Assembly (NCBI GenBank): GCA_016212925.1
Contig: JACRDF010000015.1
Location: 62,001-126,000 of the forward strand
DNA length: 64,000 nucleotides
DNA from: Desulfomonile tiedjei
Lineage (GTDB): Bacteria; Desulfobacterota; Desulfomonilia; Desulfomonilales; Desulfomonilaceae
Direction of reading: 5' to 3'
Below, in pieces: positions 16,909 through 24,636 of this stretch. How positions within the stretch are numbered: position 1 is the first letter of the stretch; the number at the start of each line of letters is the position of its first letter. A program made the translations under genes and the position numbers. The notes below the pieces were generated by a model. The model was given only the letters and a program-made list of their open reading frames with translations. It did not search any database and had not been told where the DNA came from.

Positions 16909-17880
16909 TTAACGACCTCCCGTGGCTTCGCTGAGTGCGCCTTTGACCAACACTCCCATTAGTTTTCTCTTGTATGAAAGGGAATCGATCGACGACATCA
17001 TCAATTGGACCTCCTTGGCAACCAGGCTGTCCACGGCTTTGAGGGTTTCCTCGTCTAGCCGCTTGCCTCTCAGGAAATCCTCCAGTTGGCGGGCCCTGAC
17101 TGGTTTGCGATCGACTGCGGTCAAGGCTATCCTCGATTCTCCGGTCGAACTTGACGTCCACAAAGCTGCTCCCACAATTGGGAAATCAATGCTCCCACGA
17201 TTGGCGGATTTCTTGTACGTGGCGAACCCGTCCGCAGCCTGCTCAGGCACGACTATCTCGGTAAGGATCTCGCCCTGCTCAAGCTTAATTGGTGTTTTGC
17301 CCGCTCCCGAAAATATGTCTTCCAGCGGAACCTGCCTCGATCCCCCTTTTCGGGTCAGAACCGCCTCCGCATTCATCACCAGTAGCGCAGGTGCCACGTC
17401 ACCACAGTAGGTCGAGTAGCAGACATGCTCTTTCTTCGCGACATGGCACTGATCACCGCCGGCTTTGAAACAAATGGGCCTGGCGCTTCGCCACCACTTG
17501 GATTGATTGAAATACTTGCACCGGGTTTGTTGGCACAGATTTCCTCCAATAGTCCCCATGATTTGATGATGATAGGATCCCACGGAGGAAGCAGCGATGG
17601 CCAGGGCCGGCAACTTCTGCGCCACATACGGATCGTTATAGACCCTCTTCAGAGGCGTGAGTGCGCCAATCCGTAGGGCGCCATTGTCCTTGCGCACGTA
17701 ATTGAGGTCCGGCAAACCTCTGAGGCTGACCACAATGGACGGCTTCTCGACCCCGTGTTTCATGTTTACCAAGAGATCTGTCCCTCCTGCCAAAACCTTT
17801 GCGTCAGGGCGATCAAGCAGGATCGCACAAGCCTCTTGGATGCTCTTCGGCTGATTGTGATCGAATTTTGGTAACCTCAC
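16909..17880 (-). CDS. hcrB: 4-Hydroxybenzoyl-CoA reductase-type FAD subunit with extra 4Fe-4S loop
   Basis: A 323-residue FAD-binding subunit of the xanthine oxidase type (AGGTDLLVNMK and the GTIGGNLC FAD motifs). Its diagnostic feature is an inserted loop with C121, C137, C145 and C154 in the spacing x15, x7, x8. From memory this is the spacing of the four ligands of the additional 4Fe-4S cluster of Thauera 4-hydroxybenzoyl-CoA reductase beta subunit, and ordinary xanthine dehydrogenases lack it. I therefore call the complex a 4-hydroxybenzoyl-CoA reductase relative; in these enzymes the extra cluster permits reductive use of low-potential electrons. GTG start with AGGAGG seven bases upstream. 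Confidence 0.87.
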   Translation of the reverse strand: MRLPKFDHNQPKSIQEACAILLDRPDAKVLAGGTDLLVNMKHGVEKPSIVVSLRGLPDLNYVRKDNGALRIGALTPLKRVYNDPYVAQKLPALAIAASSVGSYHHQIMGTIGGNLCQQTRCKYFNQSKWWRSARPICFKAGGDQCHVAKKEHVCYSTYCGDVAPALLVMNAEAVLTRKGGSRQVPLEDIFSGAGKTPIKLEQGEILTEIVVPEQAADGFATYKKSANRGSIDFPIVGAALWTSSSTGESRIALTAVDRKPVRARQLEDFLRGKRLDEETLKAVDSLVAKEVQLMMSSIDSLSYKRKLMGVLVKGALSEATGGR

Positions 17881-18472
17881 GGTCTGCCTCCTGTCCGTCG
17901 AGAAATTTGTGGGCGCAGATCCGGGCCCTTTGGTCGTTTACCGGTTGGCAAGGAAGCCTTCACGAGCATGATGCACCTCCTATCGCGTCGGGAGCGCCAT
18001 CCAGAAATTAGTGAACATGTAATTTATTTACTAGTAAACTAAATCATATGTCAAACCTTTTTTCACATGAGCTGCCATTCAGAGTCGCTGCCGAGACGTG
18101 CGAAATTTGTAAATTGAACCTGTTAAGAAAGAAATAGAAGGGCTGAAAGAGGGGGACACGCGATTCTGAGTTCGGACGAGCTGATGCGCAAATCTTATGA
18201 GAGAAGTCCTCGTGTCTGCGTCTCCACTCTATCGCATCAATTATGTTTCGGACTAATACTGCCTATTCAGGCTTGACAATTGGGCCAACTTGGCCGAAAA
18301 AGATTCCGCGCATTCGGGAGTGTTTCTGTCTTCTCGACCAATCTCATAGTTTCGCATCAGTAGGTACGGAGCAGCTTGCCGTGGCTGAAATTCTTCACAC
18401 GAGCCTTCAAGGTTCCGAGGAAGTGAAGATTGTCGGCAGATGTACTAGAAACGGTGCTTACAGAGGACACCA
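17881..18472. other. Divergent intergenic region between hcr and the SIS-HAD operon
   Basis: About 590 bases, AT-rich around 18010-18130. It contains a minus-strand TTGACA (18053-18048) followed by the palindrome TTTACTAGTAAA. A 96-codon plus frame (18243-18533) overlaps the start of the next gene and shows no family features, so I do not call it a gene. A TTGACA at 18273 lacks a good -10. Confidence 0.5.
18027..18038. promoter_or_regulatory. Operator-like palindrome TTTACTAGTAAA before hcr operon
   Basis: A perfect 12-bp palindrome sits just downstream of a minus-strand TTGACA at 18053-18048, where a MarR-type repressor would occlude the promoter; the -10 is not convincing. It is about 150 bases from the hcrB start. 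Confidence 0.4.
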
Positions 18473-20437
18473 GTGGGAAAACCTTACGCCCAAGAACTTG
18501 AGCAGCTGCATTCGACCTATGCGGCGTGCATGAAGATGGACATCAGTGGCCTTACAAAGACGTTGGAAGACTGTTACTGTCTTCCACTGGTCGCTATTGG
18601 CTCTGGAGGATCTTTTACTTCGGCTCTGGTAGCAGCTCACCTTCATTATCGCCATACCAGATGTATGGCTTTGGCTCTCACACCGCTGCAATTTATCCAA
18701 GACGGACAATTCAGAAAGGAATCCGCCGTCCTATGTGTGAGCGCGGGGGGACGCAATTCGGACATTAGGAAGGCGCTTCAAGTCGCTTTGTCCGTCGAAG
18801 CAAACAAGGTTATCGTTGCTTGCGCAAGGAAACACAGTCCGCTGGCAAGACTAGCTGAAGGTAATCTCAACGCGAAAACTATTCAATTCGATCTGCCTGC
18901 AGGAACAGATGGATTTCTAGCGACCAATTCGTTATTGGCTTTCTCAACTCTTTTTACCCGAGCATATGTCAACGCGTTTGGAGAAGACTGTTCATTACCC
19001 GCCGATCTCACCACCTTGATGAGCGCAACCCAAGACGGGCAGTTCTCGCTGGCTAAACTGCAGTCGAGATGTCGACCGCTCTGGCAGGCCGGTACGTTGA
19101 TTGTGCTCTACGGGGGAGCGACACGAGCCGCGGCGTACGACCTTGAATCCAAATGCGTGGAAGCAGCTTTAGCCCCAGTACTCATTTCCGACTATCGCAA
19201 TTTTGCACACGGTCGTCATCATTGGTTGGCAAAACGTGGCGACTCCTCGGCAATCCTGGCCCTTACGAGTTCGGAGGACAGAGAATTGGCTCAAAAAACT
19301 CTCCGGTTAATTCCGAAAGGCATTCCCATTGTCGAACTGGATTTTCCTGGGCCAGACCCGATCGCGTCTCTCGCTGCCATAACCACAGTTATTTACATTG
19401 TCGCCTCGGCCGGACAAACAAAAGGAATTGACCCTGGGAGGCCTGGTGTGCCGCAATTCGGGCAACGTCTTTACAACTTACGAATGGAGTCCAGTTCAGT
19501 GGTCAGGGAGAGTACGAGTGGCTCAGCTGTAGCTATCCGCCGCAAGACCGGAGCATTGCTAGAATCCTCTCTTTTGAAGCTGGATATGCATGCCTGGCTC
19601 ACCCATTATCGCGGGTTTGTCAGAAAACTTACGAAAATTAAATTCGATGCTTTGGTTCTTGACTATGACGGAACGTTATGCGATGTCTCCGACCGGTTTG
19701 GCCCTTTAAGTCTGTCTATAGGGGAAGAAATAGAGAAATTGTTGGCGAATAACATAGCCGTTGGAATAGCCACAGGGCGAGGTAAATCGGTCAGAACAGC
19801 ACTCCAGCAAACGCTGAAGCGAGCCCACTGGGACAAAATTGTTGTGGGATACTATAATGGAGGAGAGTGTGCCCTCCTCGCAGATGAGGGTTCACCGCAA
19901 AAATCGGAAGCGACTTGTGACGAGCTTGCCGCCTGCGCTGCTGCTCTAGAGAAGACATGGTGGTCCTCTATTTTCTCGAATATTGAAAAGAGAAAGCATC
20001 AAATAACCCTGAGCGCGGGGCCCGCAGCATCGTGTAAGAAATTCCGAGAGGTGGTCGGTGCGCTTGTTGAACAACATGGTCCAGTGGGAACTAGGGTACT
20101 GACCTCAGACCACTCAATCGACATACTAGCACCGGGAGTGAGCAAGCTCTCGGTAGTCCATGGAATCAAAAACCTGCTCCTCGGTGAAGACGATGCAGAA
20201 ATTTTGTGCATTGGTGATCGCGGGGCCTGGCCTGGAAACGATTTCGAACTTCTTCGCGAGCCTCATTCCCTGAGTGTTAACGAAGTTTCAGCCGACCCGG
20301 TCACATGCTGGAACCTCGCACCTTTGGGCTCGCGAGGCGTTCAAGCGATGCTATATTATTTCAGATGTATGATTCTTGAACAGGATGGATTCAGATTGGA
20401 CTTCTCGGGGGTCAAGAGACGATTACATGAAAGATGA
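18473..20437 (+). CDS. SIS sugar-isomerase domain fused to HAD phosphatase domain
   Basis: A 654-residue fusion. Residues about 1-330 are an SIS (phosphosugar isomerase) domain: VAIGSGGSFTSALVA near 40-54 and VLCVSAGGRNSD near 85-96 carry the Gly/Ser phosphate loops. Residues about 390-654 are a HAD domain: nucleophile motif LDYDGTLCD (D397, D399), ATGRGKS as motif II, and LCIGDRGAWPGNDFELL (about 578-594) as the Mg-binding motif. It should isomerise and dephosphorylate a phosphosugar, but the substrate is unknown. GTG start with AGAGGA five bases upstream; an in-frame stop at 18446 limits extension. First gene of the operon, overlapping the next by 11 bases. Codon use is more AT-rich than neighbours. 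Confidence 0.85.
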   Translation: MGKPYAQELEQLHSTYAACMKMDISGLTKTLEDCYCLPLVAIGSGGSFTSALVAAHLHYRHTRCMALALTPLQFIQDGQFRKESAVLCVSAGGRNSDIRKALQVALSVEANKVIVACARKHSPLARLAEGNLNAKTIQFDLPAGTDGFLATNSLLAFSTLFTRAYVNAFGEDCSLPADLTTLMSATQDGQFSLAKLQSRCRPLWQAGTLIVLYGGATRAAAYDLESKCVEAALAPVLISDYRNFAHGRHHWLAKRGDSSAILALTSSEDRELAQKTLRLIPKGIPIVELDFPGPDPIASLAAITTVIYIVASAGQTKGIDPGRPGVPQFGQRLYNLRMESSSVVRESTSGSAVAIRRKTGALLESSLLKLDMHAWLTHYRGFVRKLTKIKFDALVLDYDGTLCDVSDRFGPLSLSIGEEIEKLLANNIAVGIATGRGKSVRTALQQTLKRAHWDKIVVGYYNGGECALLADEGSPQKSEATCDELAACAAALEKTWWSSIFSNIEKRKHQITLSAGPAASCKKFREVVGALVEQHGPVGTRVLTSDHSIDILAPGVSKLSVVHGIKNLLLGEDDAEILCIGDRGAWPGNDFELLREPHSLSVNEVSADPVTCWNLAPLGSRGVQAMLYYFRCMILEQDGFRLDFSGVKRRLHER

Positions 20438-21563
20438 TCTGGCAGAGCGATTGTTGGGCGAGGTCATGCACTGGACGCCTCAAGAACTGGCTAGTGAGCG
20501 TCCCTGGCTCTTGAACATGGCTACATATAAATACAACGATTATCAACAGTATTCCCCAGGTATGCGCTTTATTGAGACCTTGGCCTTATGGTTAGATCAG
20601 TTTTCCATGGAAGAGAAGCAGATCGCCTATCAATTCGTGAAAGACAGACTGGTGTTCATTTCTCACGCCGAGATGAATCATGTTGTTTCTCTTGCTTATC
20701 AAGACTCCATCCGACCTTGGCTTCTTCGCCGGACTGCCTCAAAACTGGGGATTCCGGAGTGGAAACTTTCGAGCATCTCCAGGAGTCCAGATTTCAAGCA
20801 GTTGAAGAGAAGATGCTTGTTCTTGGGCATGAGTGACGGTGCGCGAACCGACCTGTTCAGACGAGTGAATAAGCATGAGCTGGATCACGAGCAAATACTT
20901 CAGTACTATGACATCTCGGAGGAGAAGGCCCGGGATCTCCGAGAAAAACTTCAAAAGGATTTATCGGAGTTATCAAATGGCCGAAGCAACTCATCGGACA
21001 GCTATTTTCAAATCGTGTTTTTGATGGATGATTTCTCGGGAAGTGGCACTAGTATCATTAAGCGGGGCGCCAATGAACTTTCGGGAAAAATGGCCAAGAT
21101 ACATAAAGAGATACGGAATTCTGAGGGCGCTTGGGCCGACTTGATTTCCTTAGAAGATCTTCACATATGCGTTGTTTTGTATGTTGCGACTCAAAAGGCG
21201 ATTAACCATATTAACAATTTGGCGGATGAATTGTTGGGAGGCCAGGGTGCAAAATGGAAATTAATATGCGTGCACCCGCTTGATGAAAAGGTTCCTTTGC
21301 AGGGAGGCCGAAATGACGATCAAGACTTCCTGAATTTGTGTGACCAGGATCGATATTATGACAGCTCTGTTGAGGACGAGCATATGCGCAAAGGCGGCAC
21401 CAATGCCAAGCGGGGGTTCGCCGGGTGTGCACTGCCGCTGGTGCTGAATCATAATACTCCTAATAACTCAGTGTTTCTGCTCTGGGCGGATCCAGGACGA
21501 CACGAAAAAGGACAGCCAAGGGGACTGTTTCCCCGCATCCCCAGGCATGGTGGAAAGCCATGA
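20427..21563 (+). CDS. Phosphoribosyltransferase-like protein (PRTase-CE type)
   Basis: A 378-residue protein. The only strong motif is the PRPP-binding loop of type I phosphoribosyltransferases, VFLMDDFSGSGTS at residues 197-209 (two acidic residues then GSGT). An N-terminal helical region (about 1-160, ISHAEMNHVVSLAYQ) and a long C-terminal region with AKRGFAGCALPLVLNHNTPNN replace the usual compact enzyme, so no specific base substrate can be named. I recall a family called PRTase-CE in surveys of prokaryotic conflict systems, which this resembles. ATG 20427 is preferred over 20376. The stop overlaps the next ATG by four bases. Confidence 0.82.
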   Translation: MKDDLAERLLGEVMHWTPQELASERPWLLNMATYKYNDYQQYSPGMRFIETLALWLDQFSMEEKQIAYQFVKDRLVFISHAEMNHVVSLAYQDSIRPWLLRRTASKLGIPEWKLSSISRSPDFKQLKRRCLFLGMSDGARTDLFRRVNKHELDHEQILQYYDISEEKARDLREKLQKDLSELSNGRSNSSDSYFQIVFLMDDFSGSGTSIIKRGANELSGKMAKIHKEIRNSEGAWADLISLEDLHICVVLYVATQKAINHINNLADELLGGQGAKWKLICVHPLDEKVPLQGGRNDDQDFLNLCDQDRYYDSSVEDEHMRKGGTNAKRGFAGCALPLVLNHNTPNNSVFLLWADPGRHEKGQPRGLFPRIPRHGGKP

Positions 21564-23500
21564 ACTCGCGACGGAATCCTTTTCGTTTGAGAGCTTCAGA
21601 ACATGTGGAATCTGACGACGACTTCGTTAGGCTCTTCGCTCCACAGGTCCTTGATATTTTCGGCCACGACGATCAGTGGGCGCGGCCTAGACTCATCCGA
21701 AGCACTCCGGGTGAGGGCAAAACTTCGTTGTTAAGACTCATGACCCCTGGAGCCCTTCAGGCCGTCCAGGTTTTACGGAAGACTGAAGATAATGTGAAGG
21801 ATCTGTTTAAGCGCCTTAAGCGGCTGGGAGCAGTTGACGATAATGGACCAAGAGTCCTGGGCATCTTGATTTCCTGTGCGCACAGCTACGCGGCTTTGGG
21901 AGATCTGGAACTGGAAGCAGTTAAGCACAAACGCTTTCTGACAACTCTTTTCAACGCGCGAATTGTGTTAGCCTTTCTCAAGGCAGTGCTGTCTTTTCAT
22001 GGCAAGAGAAAGATTGAGGAACTCAGGGCAATCGAGTTAGTGCCCCCTGATCCCATGGTTCAGTGGCCAGGGCTTACCTTTCCAAGCAATGGAGAAATTC
22101 TCTATGAATGGGCACGGAACCAGGAACTGAGTGTATGTCGTGAACTGGACAGCTTTGCTCCGTTCACTGAATCAAATGTTCAGGGGGCGGATGAATTCTA
22201 TCCACTCCGCTTTCTTGGTCCTGATTCTGTGAATTTTAGCGGTTTGCCCCTTGCCCCTCACGTCTTGCTCATGTTCGATGATGTTCATACGCTCACAACG
22301 TCTCAGCGTGAGTATCTTGTACGGACGGTTATCACAGCACGACCGAAAATCGGTGTGTGGTTCGCCGAGCGGATGGACGCGATGCGTTTCAATGAACTTG
22401 TATCGCCCGGAGCGAGATTGGGCAGAGATTATAGTGAGCCGATCGATCTGGGGGATTACTGGAGAAACAAAAGCGGGAGAGCCTTTGAAAAATTTGTGTC
22501 GAATGTGTCAGATAGTCGGGTCAAGGGTTCTGATGTTGTTGAGGTGAGTTCGTTAGTGACGTGTCTCAGAGACTCTCTTGACGGGATTTCATGGGACAGC
22601 AAGTTTCAGAGTTGCGCGGAGGAGATACGAAACCGCGTGGAGAAAAAAAGGGAAAAGTCACAACGGTACTCTGACTGGATGTCCTTTCAGATTAGCCAAG
22701 AGGACGATCTTGCCCCAAGAGAGAGCGCCCTGGAGTGGAGGAAGCTGGAAATACTCATCGAAAGGCGCGATCAAAATGTTCAACCAGAATTATTCGATCT
22801 TCCCATTCCGAATGATACTCTCGAAAAACCACTCAAAGATTCCAATTTGGCTGCGGCAGCCGAGCTATTCCTTTCTTTGGAATATCACGTGCCATACTAT
22901 TACGGCCTCAAGAGGATTGCTGATATGGCTTCAGGCAGCATTGAGCAATTCCTTAGCATTGCTGGTGCCCTTTTTGAGGAGGTAATATCTTCCATTCTAT
23001 TAAAACGTTCGCCCATTCTCGAACCTGAAGATCAGGAACGCATCGTGAAATCCGAGGCCCAACAATATTGGGATCATGCCTGCAGTGGACTCAGACACGT
23101 GCGCGAGGCAAAGAATTTATTGGAATCGATTGGTAATTTCTCTAGGTGGCAGTCCACCTTGCCGAATGCCCCTTATGCCCCAGGGGTCACCGGAATAGGC
23201 ATTCGAATGGATGATGTCGAAAGGCTCCAACGGTCGATTCGAGATTCAAAAGGAGATGATCAGCGACGGCTGGCTTTTGTTATATCTTCATGTGTTGCCA
23301 ACAATATCCTAGAGGCCAAGCCAAATGTACGATGTAAAGATCGCGACTGGTTGGTACTATACCTAAATCGGTTGCTCTGTGTCCATTTCGGATTGCCCTT
23401 GCAACGAGGTGGTTGGAGACAGAAGAGCCTTGAGGAACTGGTCGAATGGACAAAAGAAGTCCGGACAGGCGAAAGTCTGCCTAAGGGATCAGTATCATGA
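21560..23500 (+). CDS. ORC/CDC6-like AAA+ ATPase
   Basis: A 646-residue P-loop ATPase. The N-terminus NPFRLRASEHVESDDDF leads to a Walker A loop STPGEGKTSLL (G51-T55) and a Walker B LLMFDDVH with D240-D241. The Walker B is followed by a helical half rich in charged residues and a C-terminal all-alpha region without recognised motifs. The general look fits a family named ORC-CDC6-like AAA ATPase that I recall beside PRTase-CE genes. It is probably the signal-processing ATPase of the cassette, and nucleic acid binding is possible by analogy to ORC/CDC6. ATG overlaps the previous stop by four bases, and the gene ends four bases into the next. Confidence 0.82.
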   Translation: MNSRRNPFRLRASEHVESDDDFVRLFAPQVLDIFGHDDQWARPRLIRSTPGEGKTSLLRLMTPGALQAVQVLRKTEDNVKDLFKRLKRLGAVDDNGPRVLGILISCAHSYAALGDLELEAVKHKRFLTTLFNARIVLAFLKAVLSFHGKRKIEELRAIELVPPDPMVQWPGLTFPSNGEILYEWARNQELSVCRELDSFAPFTESNVQGADEFYPLRFLGPDSVNFSGLPLAPHVLLMFDDVHTLTTSQREYLVRTVITARPKIGVWFAERMDAMRFNELVSPGARLGRDYSEPIDLGDYWRNKSGRAFEKFVSNVSDSRVKGSDVVEVSSLVTCLRDSLDGISWDSKFQSCAEEIRNRVEKKREKSQRYSDWMSFQISQEDDLAPRESALEWRKLEILIERRDQNVQPELFDLPIPNDTLEKPLKDSNLAAAAELFLSLEYHVPYYYGLKRIADMASGSIEQFLSIAGALFEEVISSILLKRSPILEPEDQERIVKSEAQQYWDHACSGLRHVREAKNLLESIGNFSRWQSTLPNAPYAPGVTGIGIRMDDVERLQRSIRDSKGDDQRRLAFVISSCVANNILEAKPNVRCKDRDWLVLYLNRLLCVHFGLPLQRGGWRQKSLEELVEWTKEVRTGESLPKGSVS

Positions 23501-24636
23501 GCAACACCGAATACAAGCCACCTCGTTGGGAGACCTATGTTTATTACGAACACGATCCGTGCAAGAAGTTTTGGAAAGACTACTTATCAGGAGAGCGAAA
23601 TGTTCTGATGATTGTCGGAATGGGCTTTGATCCTCGTATGTGCACCGGCCCCGAGATGATCCTCAGCGCTGGCGGCCAAGGTAAGCGAAAATGCTTGCTG
23701 ATTCGATATATAGAGGGAGAGGACTCGATTTCCCGGAAGCATGACGATGATGTTCGCCACAATCGAGAACGTCTCAATCGACTTGTGAGTGACCCACACG
23801 ATATTGAAGAGAGGTCCTTTGATGTTTGGAATCAAGAGGATAGATGGGTAGGTTCACGGAGAGCGGCGAATCAAATTGATGAAACAATTTTGTCCCAATT
23901 TACGGACATTATAGTGGATATAAGTGCCATGCCAAGAGGCATCTATTCGCCCATCATTACAAAGATCCTTTGGTTCATTGATCGCCGAAAAAACCAACAC
24001 CTCCGATCTGCCAACCTTCACATATTAGTATCAGAAGACGTGGAACTGGATATACAAATTCAGGAGGAGCCCGCCGGCTTGCAAGCGGTGTACCTCATGG
24101 GTTTTTCAAGTGATTTTGATCAGCAGGCGGATGCTGATCGGCCGAAGGTGTGGATTCCCATTCTTGGAGAGGGGAAGCGCGAGCAACTGGAGAAGATTTA
24201 TCGGTTTGTAGCCCCTGACGAAGTGTGTCCAGTATTGCCATCCCCGTCTGTCAATCCAAGACGGGCGGATAATCTTGTTGGTGAGCACAGGGAATTACTT
24301 TTCCAGACTTTTCGTGTGGAACCGAGTAATATTATTTACGCATGTGAATGGAATCCTTTCGAAGTTTATAGGCAAATTCGCCGCACGATTGTACAATACG
24401 ATAAGGCACTCGAACGGCTGGGCGGATGTAAAGCTGCGGTATCAGCAACATCGAGTAAGCTGCTGTCCATAGGAGCGTTGCTGGCGGCATATGAGTGCAA
24501 ATTCGATTTGGACTATCGAGTCGGGATTGCGACCGTCGAGGCCCATGGCTATTCTAAGAACAAGAAAGAGTCTGGTCTGGCCAACCAGGACAGGCTGCAT
24601 ACTTTATGGCTCTCCGGAGAATTTGAGGATGTTTAG
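23497..24636 (+). CDS. Unrecognised Rossmann-like protein in the PRTase/AAA+ operon
   Basis: A 379-residue protein with no family I can name. A beta strand-loop RNVLMIVGMGFDPR (34-47) opens the chain, followed by an alternating alpha/beta pattern. Two short motifs look alike: DIIVDISAMPRG (137-148) and KAAVSATSSKLL (312-323), each a strand followed by a small-residue loop and a basic residue then a helix, reminiscent of the nucleotide-binding loops of CARF-type sensors. No catalytic residue set is evident. ATG overlaps the ATPase stop by four bases and its stop overlaps the kinase start by eight, so it is an obligate part of the operon. A sensor or effector role is plausible but unproven. Confidence 0.7.
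   Translation: MSNTEYKPPRWETYVYYEHDPCKKFWKDYLSGERNVLMIVGMGFDPRMCTGPEMILSAGGQGKRKCLLIRYIEGEDSISRKHDDDVRHNRERLNRLVSDPHDIEERSFDVWNQEDRWVGSRRAANQIDETILSQFTDIIVDISAMPRGIYSPIITKILWFIDRRKNQHLRSANLHILVSEDVELDIQIQEEPAGLQAVYLMGFSSDFDQQADADRPKVWIPILGEGKREQLEKIYRFVAPDEVCPVLPSPSVNPRRADNLVGEHRELLFQTFRVEPSNIIYACEWNPFEVYRQIRRTIVQYDKALERLGGCKAAVSATSSKLLSIGALLAAYECKFDLDYRVGIATVEAHGYSKNKKESGLANQDRLHTLWLSGEFEDV

Noticed and set aside
18243-18533. 96-codon frame before the SIS-HAD gene
   Set aside because: Overlaps the SIS-HAD start in another frame, has no recognisable motif and weak start context; kept as intergenic.
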